This document shows, one piece after another, positions 23,520 to 32,389 of a DNA stretch of 64,000 nucleotides (the stretch's first letter is position 1; each line of letters starts with the position of its first letter). The stretch spans positions 62,001-126,000 of the forward strand of contig CAZOQS010000002.1 in NCBI GenBank assembly GCA_964582475.1. The letters run 5' to 3'. The position numbers and the translations under genes were made by a program. The notes beneath the pieces are model-generated. The model had not been told where the DNA came from. It made no database searches and saw only the letters and a list, made by a program, of their open reading frames with translations. The DNA is from JAGOTP01 sp964582475 (GTDB taxonomy: Bacteria > Patescibacteriota > Patescibacteriia > 2-12-FULL-60-25).

Positions 23520-25342
23520 TGCTCACGGATCAACAAAAACAAGCATTGCATCAAGCCGCTCAAACCCAGGTGACTGAGGTTTGTTCGCGTTTGGCCGTTA
23601 AAAAAGAGGAAGAGGGGAAAGCGCTCGAGAAGTTGCGCGTGTTATTACGTCAATCGGCATCGATTGACCGAATTGCACAGCAGGCGCTGTTACCGATTCG
23701 TGAAGCGGCCTATGACCAGGCGGCCCTACTCACAGACGCTCCGTACTTTACGCAGTGTGATCTCTTGTTCCCGGGAGAGACGGAACCGAGAGTCTTCTTC
23801 TTCGCGAAGTTCTCTCGCCCGGATGAACAAATCTTTTCTTGGATTTCGCCGGTCGCGTCGATCCGCTATGAGTCGCTGGGAGATGTTTCCTACCGTTTAC
23901 CAGACGGATCATCGAAACAAGCGAAGTTGGTGCGCAAAGATCAGTTCATGATCGTGAAGCGGAAGATCTTGTTCATGTCGAGCGAGGCGGAGACGTATGC
24001 ACGCACGTTGGTCTATCAAGATTATTTTAGCAATCGTAAGTCAACCTTCGCCCTGACGGACATCGTCGCGCAGATGGAAAAGGCGCAGGACGCGGTGATT
24101 CGTGCGCCCGCTTCGGGGCCGCTGCTCTTGTCTGGTCCAGCTGGATCGGGGAAGACGACGCTCGCCCTGCATCGCTTGGCTTACCTCGCGCAATCGCCAG
24201 AGACGGCCGAACGGTTTACGGAGGCTTCCATGTTGGTATTGGTGCAAGACGCCTCCTCACAAGAGTACTTTACGGAATTGCTCCCTTCTCTTGGAATTCA
24301 TCACGTGGTGATTGAAACCTTCAGCCAGTGGGCGATGTCCGTTTTGCCCTCGCTGGGTTCAGTGACGATTCGTGATACTCATACGTCAAAACGTGAGCAA
24401 CAGGAATGGTATGAGTGTGAAAAACGTCGTGCGCTCGATCAGATCTTGCCCGTTTTTTCGGCGAAAGATTCGAGTTGGAATTATCTTGAACGTCTGTATG
24501 TTCCGCTCCTGTCACCACAGGCGCTCACGCTCTGGCGTGCCCAAAAGGCGGATAAAGCATTAGATCGCTTCGACCTCACTCTTTTGCTCCAGGCCTGGAA
24601 GACGCGTCATGGCTCGTTGCTCCGTGAACGAAAGGTGATGGTGCGTGGGACGCGTGGAGTCTTAACCGAGCGGACACGCCAAGACATCCTCCGTTATTCA
24701 ACGATCGTCTTAGACGAAATTCAGAACTATCTTCCGCATCAAATTACGTTGGTTCGTTCGTGTATTGATCCAAATACGCGCGCGTTGCTCTACGTCGGTG
24801 ACCTGGCCCAGCAGACACGGATCGGAACGTTGCGCGACTGGAAAGAAGTAGGGGAGACGTTCCTCGAGTCACAACGAGTCCAGCTGCAGACGGTGTATCG
24901 CAATAGCCGCCAGATATTAGAATATATCCGAGATCGAGGGTATACCGTCTCTATTCCAGAGCGTGCCGCGACGAATGAACCGGTCCAGGAGCTACCGACG
25001 ACAAACCTGGAGGAGACTTACAAAAAGCTTGGGGATTGGCTCGGTGCGATCCCACAGGATGAGCGTCTTATTGGTATTATTACGCCAGATGAGATGCTTT
25101 TAGCGGAGCTCCAACACCAGCATTTCTCACACCCGAACGTCCGATATCTGACCTTCCAACAGGCGCAGGGAGTCGAATTTTCAGATGTGGCGGTGGTGTA
25201 TCCCTCGGATTGGCTAAGAATTACCCCGCAGCCAGAGATCCCCGTTGCGTGGCAAGAAGAACAAAAACGTGTGCGATCTGATCTGCTCTACGTAGCCTTT
25301 ACACGTGCAATGAATCGTTTGTGTGTGATCCAGATCGGGTGA
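23519..25342 (+). CDS. HelD-like superfamily 1 helicase/translocase
   Basis: A 607-residue UvrD-fold ATPase. A long charged N-terminal helical region (about 1-60) precedes the Walker A motif SGPAGSGKTTLALHRLAYL (about residue 205). IVLDEIQNYLP is the Walker B region, then TVYRNSRQI, FQQAQGVEFSDVAVVYPS and YVAFTRAMNRLCV give the C-terminal helicase motifs. ALHRLAYL after Walker A and the N-terminal helices resemble HelD/helicase IV, which in Firmicutes and actinobacteria strips RNA polymerase from DNA. Plain DNA helicase activity is the alternative. The start overlaps the bcp stop by one base. Confidence 0.82.
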   Translation: MLTDQQKQALHQAAQTQVTEVCSRLAVKKEEEGKALEKLRVLLRQSASIDRIAQQALLPIREAAYDQAALLTDAPYFTQCDLLFPGETEPRVFFFAKFSRPDEQIFSWISPVASIRYESLGDVSYRLPDGSSKQAKLVRKDQFMIVKRKILFMSSEAETYARTLVYQDYFSNRKSTFALTDIVAQMEKAQDAVIRAPASGPLLLSGPAGSGKTTLALHRLAYLAQSPETAERFTEASMLVLVQDASSQEYFTELLPSLGIHHVVIETFSQWAMSVLPSLGSVTIRDTHTSKREQQEWYECEKRRALDQILPVFSAKDSSWNYLERLYVPLLSPQALTLWRAQKADKALDRFDLTLLLQAWKTRHGSLLRERKVMVRGTRGVLTERTRQDILRYSTIVLDEIQNYLPHQITLVRSCIDPNTRALLYVGDLAQQTRIGTLRDWKEVGETFLESQRVQLQTVYRNSRQILEYIRDRGYTVSIPERAATNEPVQELPTTNLEETYKKLGDWLGAIPQDERLIGIITPDEMLLAELQHQHFSHPNVRYLTFQQAQGVEFSDVAVVYPSDWLRITPQPEIPVAWQEEQKRVRSDLLYVAFTRAMNRLCVIQIG

Positions 25343-25410
25343 AGGAGAGTATGGATGAGTCTTTGTATATGCTTGTTTGTTTCCTCGCGCTGTGAGTAGG
25401 ATATAAATAT

Positions 25411-26223
25411 ATGAAGCCCTCCTCTAAAGCATCTCTCGCCAGCTTAGTGCTCATGGTAGGTCTCCTTAGGGTTGCCTGGTACGCGCAAGCGGCGCATCTT
25501 TCACAGAGCTCGGCTGCCTTCTACCCGGGGGATCTTATTCGTGGTTCGCAGACGACCATCTATTATTATGGATCGGATGGTCAGCGCTACGTGTTTCCAA
25601 ATGAAAAAACCTACTTCACCTGGTATCAAGATTATTCTGGTGTAAAGCGTGTTTCAGATGAAGACCTCGCGCGCCTCCCTCTGGGCAAGACCAACGTCAC
25701 CTATCGTCCAGGAAAGAAGCTCGTGAAAGTCTCAACGGATACGCGCGTGTATGTGATTGATCGTGGAGGGATTCTACGACATGTCCTGACCGAGGAGCTC
25801 GCGCAAACACTCTATGGAACAAGCTGGAGAAGCCAGGTGGATGATATCCCAGATGAGGTGTTTTCGAACTACACCGAGGGTCCACCGATCTCGGTTGCGA
25901 GCCAATACATCCCGTCGGATGTGTTAACGCTCACGACACATATTGATCAGGAGAAACGTTTGCCTGAAAAGATCGTCACGATCAATGTTGGCTCCCCAAG
26001 TGTTGGTTTTACGCCGCCGACCTTCTCGATAAAATCAGGGATGACGGTTCGTTGGGTGAATACCGATATTCGGCAACATCAAATTGTTGGTGGGGAAGGC
26101 TGGACCTCGCCTCTCTTGAATCCAGGAGAGAGCTTTGAACGAACCTTCACTGAAGTAGGTTCCTCAACCTACGGAGACTTAATTCATCGTGCTATGGAAG
26201 GAAGCTTGAATATTATAGAGTGA
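25411..26223 (+). CDS. secreted protein with CPR surface domain and cupredoxin-like C-terminus lacking the copper cysteine
   Basis: A 270-residue exported protein: signal peptide (about 1-28, ending AQAAH), then a domain with GDLIRGSQTTIYYYGSDGQR and YVFPNEKTYFTWY, a pattern I associate with Patescibacteria surface proteins. The C-terminal 80 residues resemble a plastocyanin/cupredoxin fold: FSIKSGMTVRWVNTDIRQHQ supplies the first histidine, and YGDLIHRAMEG aligns with the Y-x-C-x-x-H-x-x-M copper loop, with aspartate in place of cysteine. A type 1 copper site is therefore unlikely. It lies about 70 bases after the helicase gene with a TAGGATAT-like -10. Confidence 0.78.
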   Translation: MKPSSKASLASLVLMVGLLRVAWYAQAAHLSQSSAAFYPGDLIRGSQTTIYYYGSDGQRYVFPNEKTYFTWYQDYSGVKRVSDEDLARLPLGKTNVTYRPGKKLVKVSTDTRVYVIDRGGILRHVLTEELAQTLYGTSWRSQVDDIPDEVFSNYTEGPPISVASQYIPSDVLTLTTHIDQEKRLPEKIVTINVGSPSVGFTPPTFSIKSGMTVRWVNTDIRQHQIVGGEGWTSPLLNPGESFERTFTEVGSSTYGDLIHRAMEGSLNIIE

Positions 26224-26632
26224 ACATTTACAGCGGCGGTGGTAAAGGAAAATATCAAAATATAGTCTGGTCAAAAAGAGTGTCAATGAAGGTAAAATAC
26301 AGAGAGGGAGTGGATAACTTCCTTGACACTCATTTCTGACGGGGCTACCTTGAATAGGAAGGGAGCGCACAATTGAGAGACACAGTTGAACGCCACACGA
26401 GCGAACCAACTGAAACAGAGCAATTGCATTGCATCGCAATAAAAATAGGAAAATAAGCTAATAAAGCAGTAAAATAGAGTAGGTAAGTGTACAATCATTT
26501 GAGTGTTCAGAGAGGGTGTGAAGAGTATTACGGAGAGTATTATAAGGGTGTACTGACAATTCTTTCCATCCTCGCTGAGTGCTTAAATCAGGTGATTTAA
26601 GGCTCATCCTCATTCCTTGTCCAAATCCCTAT
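26224..26632. other. 409-bp intergenic region with divergent -35 elements
   Basis: No convincing gene is present. GAGTGTCAA (26278-26286) and TTGACACTC (26323-26331) are inverted copies that supply outward-facing -35 boxes: TTGACA-17-TACCTT on the plus strand and TTGACA-16-TATATT on the minus strand. A near-perfect CTTAAATCA-GG-TGATTTAAG hairpin (26582-26601) lies 31 bases before the next start codon. The region is AT-rich and could carry a long leader or a small RNA. Confidence 0.45.
26323..26351 (+). promoter_or_regulatory. candidate promoter, plus strand
   Basis: TTGACA and TACCTT are separated by 17 bases. The nearest downstream gene starts 280 bases away, so this may drive a long leader or a small RNA. 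Confidence 0.4.
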
Positions 26633-26824
26633 ATGACACCTAACACTACGCAGCAGACGAATGACGCGAACAAGAAGGGTCAGCAAGGTACTCAACAAGG
26701 TAATACTCAAGTACCGTTGAATAACAATCAAAGAGACAAGCAGGATTTGAAGTCGGGTCTTGTGCAGCAGGGTGGGGCCGCAGATCATCATGGAACAGTT
26801 GAAGGTCATTCGAGTGAGAACTAG
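26633..26824 (+). CDS. small hydrophilic Gln/Asn-rich protein
   Basis: A predicted 63-residue polar protein, rich in Gln, Asn, Gly, Lys and Thr (PNTTQQTNDANKKGQQG). It has no cysteine, membrane segment or known domain, and is probably disordered. The ATG at 26633 is chosen because upstream codons of the frame overlap the hairpin at 26582; no Shine-Dalgarno is present. The tail TVEGHSSEN resembles a fragment encoded at about 26388 (TVERHTSE), a possible old partial duplication. It is followed by an A-rich stretch and a terminator. Confidence 0.5.
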   Translation: MTPNTTQQTNDANKKGQQGTQQGNTQVPLNNNQRDKQDLKSGLVQQGGAADHHGTVEGHSSEN

Positions 26825-26901
26825 ACGTAACACAAAGTAAAAAGAAAACAAAAAAAGGCACCACGAAAAAAACAGAAATAAAAACACAGACAAAAGAACG
26901 C

Positions 26902-26931
26902 AAAAAAGACGAGCGGGAGCTCGTCTTTTTT
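26902..26931. terminator. bidirectional intrinsic terminator
   Basis: AAAAAAGACGAGC and GCTCGTCTTTTTT flank a GGGA loop, between convergent genes. Confidence 0.85.
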
Positions 26932-26932
26932 A

Positions 26933-28114
26933 TTACTGAGATGTTGGTTGAGCGAAGGCTTGTAAGACTCTCTTCCAATCCACCTGATCAATCGGTGCCC
27001 CATGATCGCCCTGAATACGCTGATAGGTGAGCGAGCGACCTTGTTGCTGAAGGCGTTCGACGAATGTATCTACGATATGTACAGGTACGAGCTGATCCTG
27101 CTCGCCCTGAATGATCCAGAGGGGCAAGGTGGGCCCTGTATCCCAGGAATGGCGCGTGAGGGATTGGTCAATGGCAGGACAGAGTGCAAGAGCCCCTTTA
27201 AAGACGGTGTGAGGATCTTTCAATGCGTAAAAAGTTGTCCGTCCGCCAGCTGATGAACCCGCAAGGTAGATTGGAACGTTTGGATGGCGTTGGGTTAATT
27301 CTTTCGCGAGATCATTCGCGTCCTGGCCACCTCCCGCACCAAAGTCACTCAAGGAAGGGGTTACGTAGAGATAAGAGAGGTCGGTTTTGAGAATCTGCTT
27401 CAAGCGCTTGAAGCTGTCTTTGTAGGTTCCATCGAGGGTGCCTTGTTCGAGTCCACCTCCAGCTCCGTGAAGGTAGATCACAATGCCTTTGACCTCGGCG
27501 GTTGGGAAGAAGAGGAAGTAGGGAAGTGATTTGCCGCTGCTTGTAGAGTAAAACCATTTTTTGCCCAAAAGAGAATGGACCTCGCTTGGAAGGTTATCGA
27601 GTGTCTCGAAGCGTGTGTGCTTTTGGATTGTGGCAGCGTTACAATCCTCCCGCTCTTCGGGAATGCGGAATAAAGCCGAACAACTTTTAGGATCTACCAT
27701 TGAAGCGTACGCAAACAAGCATTGTTTTTGCGGCCAATAGTGGAAGCGATCTGGGACATTTGGTCCGTCTTTCTGGCTGGAGATATAGAGAACCTTACCG
27801 GAGGTGTCTCGACGGTAGGGGAGAAAGATATCAGGTAGTGTCTGGCAGAGTTCTGGTTTTTGTTCTCGTAACACTTGTTCGGTGATCTGCTGATACGTAG
27901 TCTTCATCTTAGCGTACTGTTCTTGATCCAACCGATCCTCACGGGGGGAGATCGTGAGTGTAGGATTGAACATGCGGGGAGCAGTCGTCGGAGTCGAAGG
28001 TGTTATTTGCTGTAGTCGCAGGAACCTCACGAGGCCGTAGCAGCTACCGGCAATCAAGCCTAAAAGAAGGAGCGCTCTGAATCTTCGACGGAGAATGAGG
28101 GAAGAAGGTGTCAC
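26933..28114 (-). CDS. membrane-anchored alpha/beta hydrolase (esterase-like)
   Basis: A 393-residue protein with an N-terminal signal anchor (about residues 9-30, RALLLLGLIAGSCYGLVRFL). The C-terminal half is an alpha/beta hydrolase: IVIYLHGAGGGLEQG (oxyanion), YLAGSSAGGRTTFYAL (nucleophile), IIQGEQDQLVPVHI (acid) and IQGDHGAPIDQ (histidine). It resembles PHB-depolymerase/esterase D-like secreted enzymes and presumably acts outside the membrane; the substrate is unknown. The GTG at 28114 is preferred because TATACT lies six bases upstream, giving a leaderless start, and because the longer frame runs through tRNA-Arg. Confidence 0.8.
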   Translation of the reverse strand: MTPSSLILRRRFRALLLLGLIAGSCYGLVRFLRLQQITPSTPTTAPRMFNPTLTISPREDRLDQEQYAKMKTTYQQITEQVLREQKPELCQTLPDIFLPYRRDTSGKVLYISSQKDGPNVPDRFHYWPQKQCLFAYASMVDPKSCSALFRIPEEREDCNAATIQKHTRFETLDNLPSEVHSLLGKKWFYSTSSGKSLPYFLFFPTAEVKGIVIYLHGAGGGLEQGTLDGTYKDSFKRLKQILKTDLSYLYVTPSLSDFGAGGGQDANDLAKELTQRHPNVPIYLAGSSAGGRTTFYALKDPHTVFKGALALCPAIDQSLTRHSWDTGPTLPLWIIQGEQDQLVPVHIVDTFVERLQQQGRSLTYQRIQGDHGAPIDQVDWKRVLQAFAQPTSQ

Positions 28115-28120
28115 GTGCCA

Positions 28121-28126
28121 AGTATA
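28121..28126 (-). promoter_or_regulatory. -10 box directly before the esterase-like gene
   Basis: TATACT on the minus strand ends six bases before the GTG at 28114, which would place transcription initiation on the start codon. The -35 region overlaps the hairpin at 28135-28163 and is not recognisable. Confidence 0.5.
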
Positions 28127-28134
28127 CCAAAACG

Positions 28135-28163
28135 AAAACTCAGCCCGTTTAGAGCTGAGTTTT
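28135..28163. terminator. terminator after tRNA-Arg
   Basis: AAAACTCAGC and GCTGAGTTTT form a hairpin with A/T runs on both sides, directly beyond the tRNA 3' end on the minus strand. Confidence 0.75.
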
Positions 28164-28166
28164 CTG

Positions 28167-28243
28167 TGGTGCACCCAATACGATTCGAACGTATGACCTC
28201 TTCCTTCGCAGGGAAGCGCTCTATCCAGCTGAGCTATGGGTGC
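28167..28243 (-). tRNA. tRNA-Arg(GCG)
   Basis: 77 bases with encoded CCA. The acceptor stem is GCACCCA/TGGGTGC with discriminator A. The anticodon stem CTTCC/GGAAG holds the loop CTGCGAA, so the anticodon is GCG, reading CGC and CGU. Most bacteria use tRNA-Arg(ACG) modified to inosine by TadA, so an encoded GCG is unusual. Confidence 0.95.
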
Positions 28244-28253
28244 AATTGGGCTG

Positions 28254-28763
28254 TTAGATCCGTAATAGCCGCCCAAGAATATCAGAGCCTGACTCAGTTT
28301 GCAAGTCGGTATTTTCCTTTAAATAGGCCTTTAAATGCTCACGAATTTCAACCGGATCCTGGTCTTCCAGGGAGATTCGGAGTTTTGGCTTGGTAAGGTG
28401 TTTTGTTTCAATGTAGAGCGTACTGACGTAGGGAGGCTCGTAGATGATCGAGAAGGTCGTCAAATCACGATAGAGATAGAGCGTTCCATCGAAAACGACG
28501 CCGACATCTCCAAGTTGAGCTAATACGATAGGTGCTTCTTCGTTCCCGGCCAAAATTAAGATGATGGCGCAGAGCAGGACTAAGAAGGCGAACAAGAAAT
28601 TGCTCGTCATGACGGCGTAGGAAACAAGCAAGATGGTTCCGGCAGTGAGCGCGAAATACCAGCGGGGACCACGTTGGTAGGTTGGATACAGAGGCGTTTC
28701 CCAAACAAAATGGTCTTGGCCTTGGACCAGCAACTCTTGAACGGAAGGATCGTACGTCACCAT
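28254..28763 (-). CDS. two-helix membrane protein of unknown function
   Basis: A 169-residue protein with a short cytoplasmic start, two adjacent transmembrane helices (about residues 38-75, WYFALTAGTILLVSYAV and LFAFLVLLCAIILIL) and a C-terminal domain of about 90 residues with beta strands (VGVVFDGTLYLYRDLTTFSI), reminiscent of bacterial PH-like domains. I do not recognise the family. The ATG at 28763 is 18 bases after TATACT on the minus strand. It runs divergently from recG, and tRNA-Arg follows 10 bases downstream. Confidence 0.72.
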   Translation of the reverse strand: MVTYDPSVQELLVQGQDHFVWETPLYPTYQRGPRWYFALTAGTILLVSYAVMTSNFLFAFLVLLCAIILILAGNEEAPIVLAQLGDVGVVFDGTLYLYRDLTTFSIIYEPPYVSTLYIETKHLTKPKLRISLEDQDPVEIREHLKAYLKENTDLQTESGSDILGRLLRI

Positions 28764-28849
28764 ATGCGAAAGATGAAACCAGTATAGCACGCGTCTCCGC
28801 TCGACGAAACCTGTTCTACTTCTGTACGATACAGCGAGTGGGTTGTCCT

Positions 28850-30937
28850 ATGCTTGATCGACTGCTTTTGCTTGAAAAAGTTCCTGGAGTCACGCGTTCC
28901 ATTGTGAATGCGTTTCTTCTGTTAGGGATGAGGACGGTTCAGGATGTGCTGCTGACGCCACCCCGTCGCTATGAGGACTACACGAAGCGTTCGACGCTGA
29001 AAGACGCGAAGGATGGGGAGGCGGCGACATTTGAAGTGGAAGTTGTTTCCGCCGCACGACGGCCAACGGGGCGACGTGGATTTACGGTCATCCAAGCACG
29101 TATCACGGATGGAACAGCAACAGCGCGCTGTGATTTCTTTAATCAGCCTTGGTTATTAAAGGACTGGAAAGCGGGACGACGGCTGCGTTTGGCGGCCGCA
29201 CCAGTCAAGGACTCGCTCTATGGCTTACAGTTTCGGAACCCAGCGTGGGAGGCAGCCGATAAGCCTGAGGTGATCTCAGGGAAGATTCTCCCCGTCTATC
29301 GCCTGACCGAATCCATTAGTCAGAAAGTCTATCGACGAACGGTGGAAATGCTGTTGCAGGAAGGGGTTGCTTGGCCAGAAGCGGATGAAGGGGATCATAT
29401 CTGCCAACAAGAAGGGCTACCTGTGATTGCTGTGGCGGTTCAGTTGATTCACGCGCCTAAGGTGCTGACAGAGGTGGAAGAAGGGCGTCGTCGCTTGGCG
29501 TTTGAAGAATTGCTTGTCTATCAATTGGCGCTGACGCAAATGCGAGAGGGAGAGGTGCGTACACCGGCTCCAGCTATTCCATTTGATGAGCATTTTGCCA
29601 AGCAATTTGCGAGCTCGTTGCCCTTTCAGCTGACGGATGACCAGCGGAAGGCGGTCTGGGGCTGTGTTCAAGATTTGGAAAAGCCAGAACCGATGCGCCG
29701 TTTGTTGCAGGGGGATGTAGGGTCAGGGAAAACAGCGGTTGCTGCCTTTTTGGCAGCGCTCTGTCAGCGTGCGGGGCGGTCGAGTGCGATTTTGGCACCG
29801 ACGGACCTGTTGGCAAAGCAGCATGCAGCGACGCTGCGGCGTCTGTTTGCTCCGTGGCATATTCCGCTGCTGTTACTGACGCGTACCGAACAGACGTGGT
29901 CATTCGATCGAGAGGAGCGGACGATTACCTGGAAGGAATTGCCCAAGATCTATGCCGAGGGGCCGATCGTGGTCGTTGGAACGCACGCGTTGCTCTACGG
30001 TCAACAGCGACTACCGCTGGATTTGGGCTTTGCTGTGGTAGATGAACAGCATCGTTTCGGTGTCGCACAGCGTGAGAAGCTTTCAAAAGCCGTGGACACA
30101 GATGGCTGTATCCCACATTTCCTCTCGATGACCGCGACACCCATTCCGCGTTCGTTGGCGCTCATGCTGTATGGAGACGTGGAGCTGTCGTTTTTGAAAC
30201 AAAAACCAGCGGGAAGATTGCCGATTCACACGATGGTCTGTATTGCCGAAGCGCGGGCTGAGGCGTATCGAGCCGTGCGTCAGGCGGCGGCACGTGGAGA
30301 GCGGACGTATGTCGTCTGCCCGTTGATTGATCCATCAGAAACGCTCCAAGTTGCGTCCGCGGAAGAAGAGGCGAAGCGTTTGAAGGCGGGACCACTCGCG
30401 GGTTTGCGAATCGGACTGGTTCATGGGAAGCAAAAAGCTGCCGACAAAGAGCAAGCGATGAAGGCGTTTGCTGCGGGAGAATTGGATGTCCTTGTAGCAA
30501 CGTCTGTAATTGAAGTGGGGGTCGATGTCCCGCAGGCGACGGTCATTCTGATCGAGGCGGCCGAGCGCTTTGGGTTGGCGCAGCTCCACCAGTTGCGTGG
30601 CCGGGTGGGACGGTCAGCGCTTCAGAGTCACTGCTTTCTGCTAACGGATAGTCTAGAAGAAGAGGCGAATGAGCGTCTGCAGTTACTGCAAAAGACCCAG
30701 GATGGGTTTGAGTTAGCCGACGAAGATTTGAAACGACGTGGAGCAGGCTCGCTGCTTGGAACAGAGCAAAGCGGCGAAGGAAGCGGATTTAAAGCGGCAA
30801 CCTATGAAGATCTCACCTTTTTGCCGCGGGTTCGTGAGCTGGTGAAGGCGATTTTGCATGACGATGGGGGATTGGGACGATTTCCCCGCTGGAAGGAGAA
30901 GGTGGAAGAGTTGCAGGACACGACGCATTTGGAATAG
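28850..30937 (+). CDS. recG: ATP-dependent DNA helicase RecG
   Basis: A 695-residue protein, the usual RecG length. An N-terminal wedge/OB-fold part (PPRRYEDYTKRSTL, about residue 39) precedes the helicase core: Walker A GDVGSGKTAVAAF (about 288), VVDEQHRFGVAQR (the DEQH box with the RecG-specific RFGV), MTATPIPRSLAL, VATSVIEVGVDVPQA and QLHQLRGRVGRS. RecG remodels stalled replication forks and Holliday junctions. The ATG at 28850 places the conserved LEKVPGVTRS at the start; a longer frame overlaps the divergent membrane protein gene. TGTACGAT about 20 bases upstream is a possible extended -10. Confidence 0.96.
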   Translation: MLDRLLLLEKVPGVTRSIVNAFLLLGMRTVQDVLLTPPRRYEDYTKRSTLKDAKDGEAATFEVEVVSAARRPTGRRGFTVIQARITDGTATARCDFFNQPWLLKDWKAGRRLRLAAAPVKDSLYGLQFRNPAWEAADKPEVISGKILPVYRLTESISQKVYRRTVEMLLQEGVAWPEADEGDHICQQEGLPVIAVAVQLIHAPKVLTEVEEGRRRLAFEELLVYQLALTQMREGEVRTPAPAIPFDEHFAKQFASSLPFQLTDDQRKAVWGCVQDLEKPEPMRRLLQGDVGSGKTAVAAFLAALCQRAGRSSAILAPTDLLAKQHAATLRRLFAPWHIPLLLLTRTEQTWSFDREERTITWKELPKIYAEGPIVVVGTHALLYGQQRLPLDLGFAVVDEQHRFGVAQREKLSKAVDTDGCIPHFLSMTATPIPRSLALMLYGDVELSFLKQKPAGRLPIHTMVCIAEARAEAYRAVRQAAARGERTYVVCPLIDPSETLQVASAEEEAKRLKAGPLAGLRIGLVHGKQKAADKEQAMKAFAAGELDVLVATSVIEVGVDVPQATVILIEAAERFGLAQLHQLRGRVGRSALQSHCFLLTDSLEEEANERLQLLQKTQDGFELADEDLKRRGAGSLLGTEQSGEGSGFKAATYEDLTFLPRVRELVKAILHDDGGLGRFPRWKEKVEELQDTTHLE

Positions 30938-30962
30938 TCCCTGGAGTTTGTTTTTTCACGTA

Positions 30963-32366
30963 CTACCACCGTCGTAGTTCTTCCACGGCCTCCTTTACCG
31001 TTTTGCAGCGAATCACTTTCAACGCACTTTGTTTGATTTCTGTTTCTTCGTCGGCACGCAGATGCGCGGGGACAACGACGGTTGTGAAGCCGAGACGCTG
31101 AGCTTCTTTAAAGCGGAGCTTGCCACCAGGGACGGCGCGTAACTCTCCGGCTAGACCAATTTCACCCCAGGCAGCGACAGTTGCTGGAATTGCGATGTCT
31201 TGTTTGGCGGAAGCGAGGGCGAGGGCGAGTGGGAGATCGAGCGCGGCATCACTTGAGCTGAGGCCACCGACCAGGTTGGCGAACACATCCTGATCACCGA
31301 ATCCTAGACCGCACCGTCGCGCGAGCACGGCGAGAAGTAGGTTTAATCGATTCGCATCGAGTCCGCTGACACGGCGCATAGGGGTGGCATAGCCAGCAGG
31401 GCTTACGAGGCTCTGGATCTCCACGAAGAGGGGACGAGAGCCGTGTAAAAAAGAACCCGCGATGGTCCCAGGGATGCCGCGTGGGCGATCTGCAAGAAAG
31501 ACGGCGCTTGCATCCGGAATCTCCTTGAGACCCGTCTCATCCATTTCTAAAAAGACACTTTCTTCCGTATTTCCAAAACGATGCTTCAGTGGATGCAAAA
31601 TACGCGACATTTGAGCACGATCACCTTCCATCATGAGTACTGTGTCGACCAAGTGCTCGAGGAGGCGTGGACCAGCGAGATCGCCATCTTTCGTGACTTG
31701 GCCCACCAAAATAACAGCACAGCTGTGCGCCTTGGCTTGTTCATGAATAAAGGCGGCTGCCGCTTTCATTTGGGTTGGGTTGCCTGGTTCGCCTGGGACA
31801 TCGCTCGCGCGTAGGCTTTGAATGGAATCGATGATTGTTAGGTCAGGGCGTTTCTGGGCAATCGTGGCGGCGATGCTGGCCGCGTCTGTCGCATCGAGAA
31901 AATGAAGGAGTTCCGGCAATGCGGTTGGCTGTAAGCGGCTGAGACGTCCGGAGACCTGGCTGGGGGATTCTTCGCCGGTGACGTAGAGAATAGACTTTCC
32001 TTGGTTCGCGAGATCGAGCGCGAGTTGGGCGAGAAGCGTCGATTTTCCAATACCAGGCTCACCGCCGAGAAGCGTCACGGAACCAGGGACAAACCCACCA
32101 GAAAGAACGCGTTTCCAGAACGCGATGGAGGGAAGGATATGGGTTCCGTGACTGGCGCTTGTGAGCGAAGAGAAGGCGGCGGTCTGGAGAGCGCGACCAG
32201 AGGGGGCCCGCCTAGCAACGCCAGGAGCGGCCATAACGACCGCTCCTTCATCCATCGCTTTGACGGTGCCCCAAGCCTGACATTCGGGGCACTGACCGGA
32301 CCATTTTAAGAGTTGCGCATCGCACTTGGTGCAGTTGAACTGAGGAGCAGGTTTACCTTTGGCCAT
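30963..32366 (-). CDS. radA: DNA repair protein RadA/Sms
   Basis: A 467-residue RadA. It has an N-terminal zinc ribbon CTKCDAQLLKWSGQCPEC, Walker A GGEPGIGKSTLLAQ, the RadA signature KHRFGNTEE and a C-terminal Lon-like domain (EIGLAGELRAVPGG). RadA is a RecA-like helicase that drives branch migration in recombination and transformation. The usual signature is KNRFG; histidine replaces asparagine here. It is the last gene downstream of the VirB2-like/hydrolase fusion (23-base gap) and converges on recG with 25 bases between stops. RadA, RecO, RuvX, RecG and ComF are all in this window, consistent with transformation-linked recombination. Confidence 0.95.
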   Translation of the reverse strand: MAKGKPAPQFNCTKCDAQLLKWSGQCPECQAWGTVKAMDEGAVVMAAPGVARRAPSGRALQTAAFSSLTSASHGTHILPSIAFWKRVLSGGFVPGSVTLLGGEPGIGKSTLLAQLALDLANQGKSILYVTGEESPSQVSGRLSRLQPTALPELLHFLDATDAASIAATIAQKRPDLTIIDSIQSLRASDVPGEPGNPTQMKAAAAFIHEQAKAHSCAVILVGQVTKDGDLAGPRLLEHLVDTVLMMEGDRAQMSRILHPLKHRFGNTEESVFLEMDETGLKEIPDASAVFLADRPRGIPGTIAGSFLHGSRPLFVEIQSLVSPAGYATPMRRVSGLDANRLNLLLAVLARRCGLGFGDQDVFANLVGGLSSSDAALDLPLALALASAKQDIAIPATVAAWGEIGLAGELRAVPGGKLRFKEAQRLGFTTVVVPAHLRADEETEIKQSALKVIRCKTVKEAVEELRRW

Positions 32367-32389
32367 ATCCCTCTCAGAGTAGCTTACTT

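Noticed and set aside
26383..26450. Partial copy of the tail of the small Gln/Asn-rich protein (TVERHTSE)
   Set aside because: It has an in-frame stop just upstream and no start codon; the match is too short to call a pseudogene.
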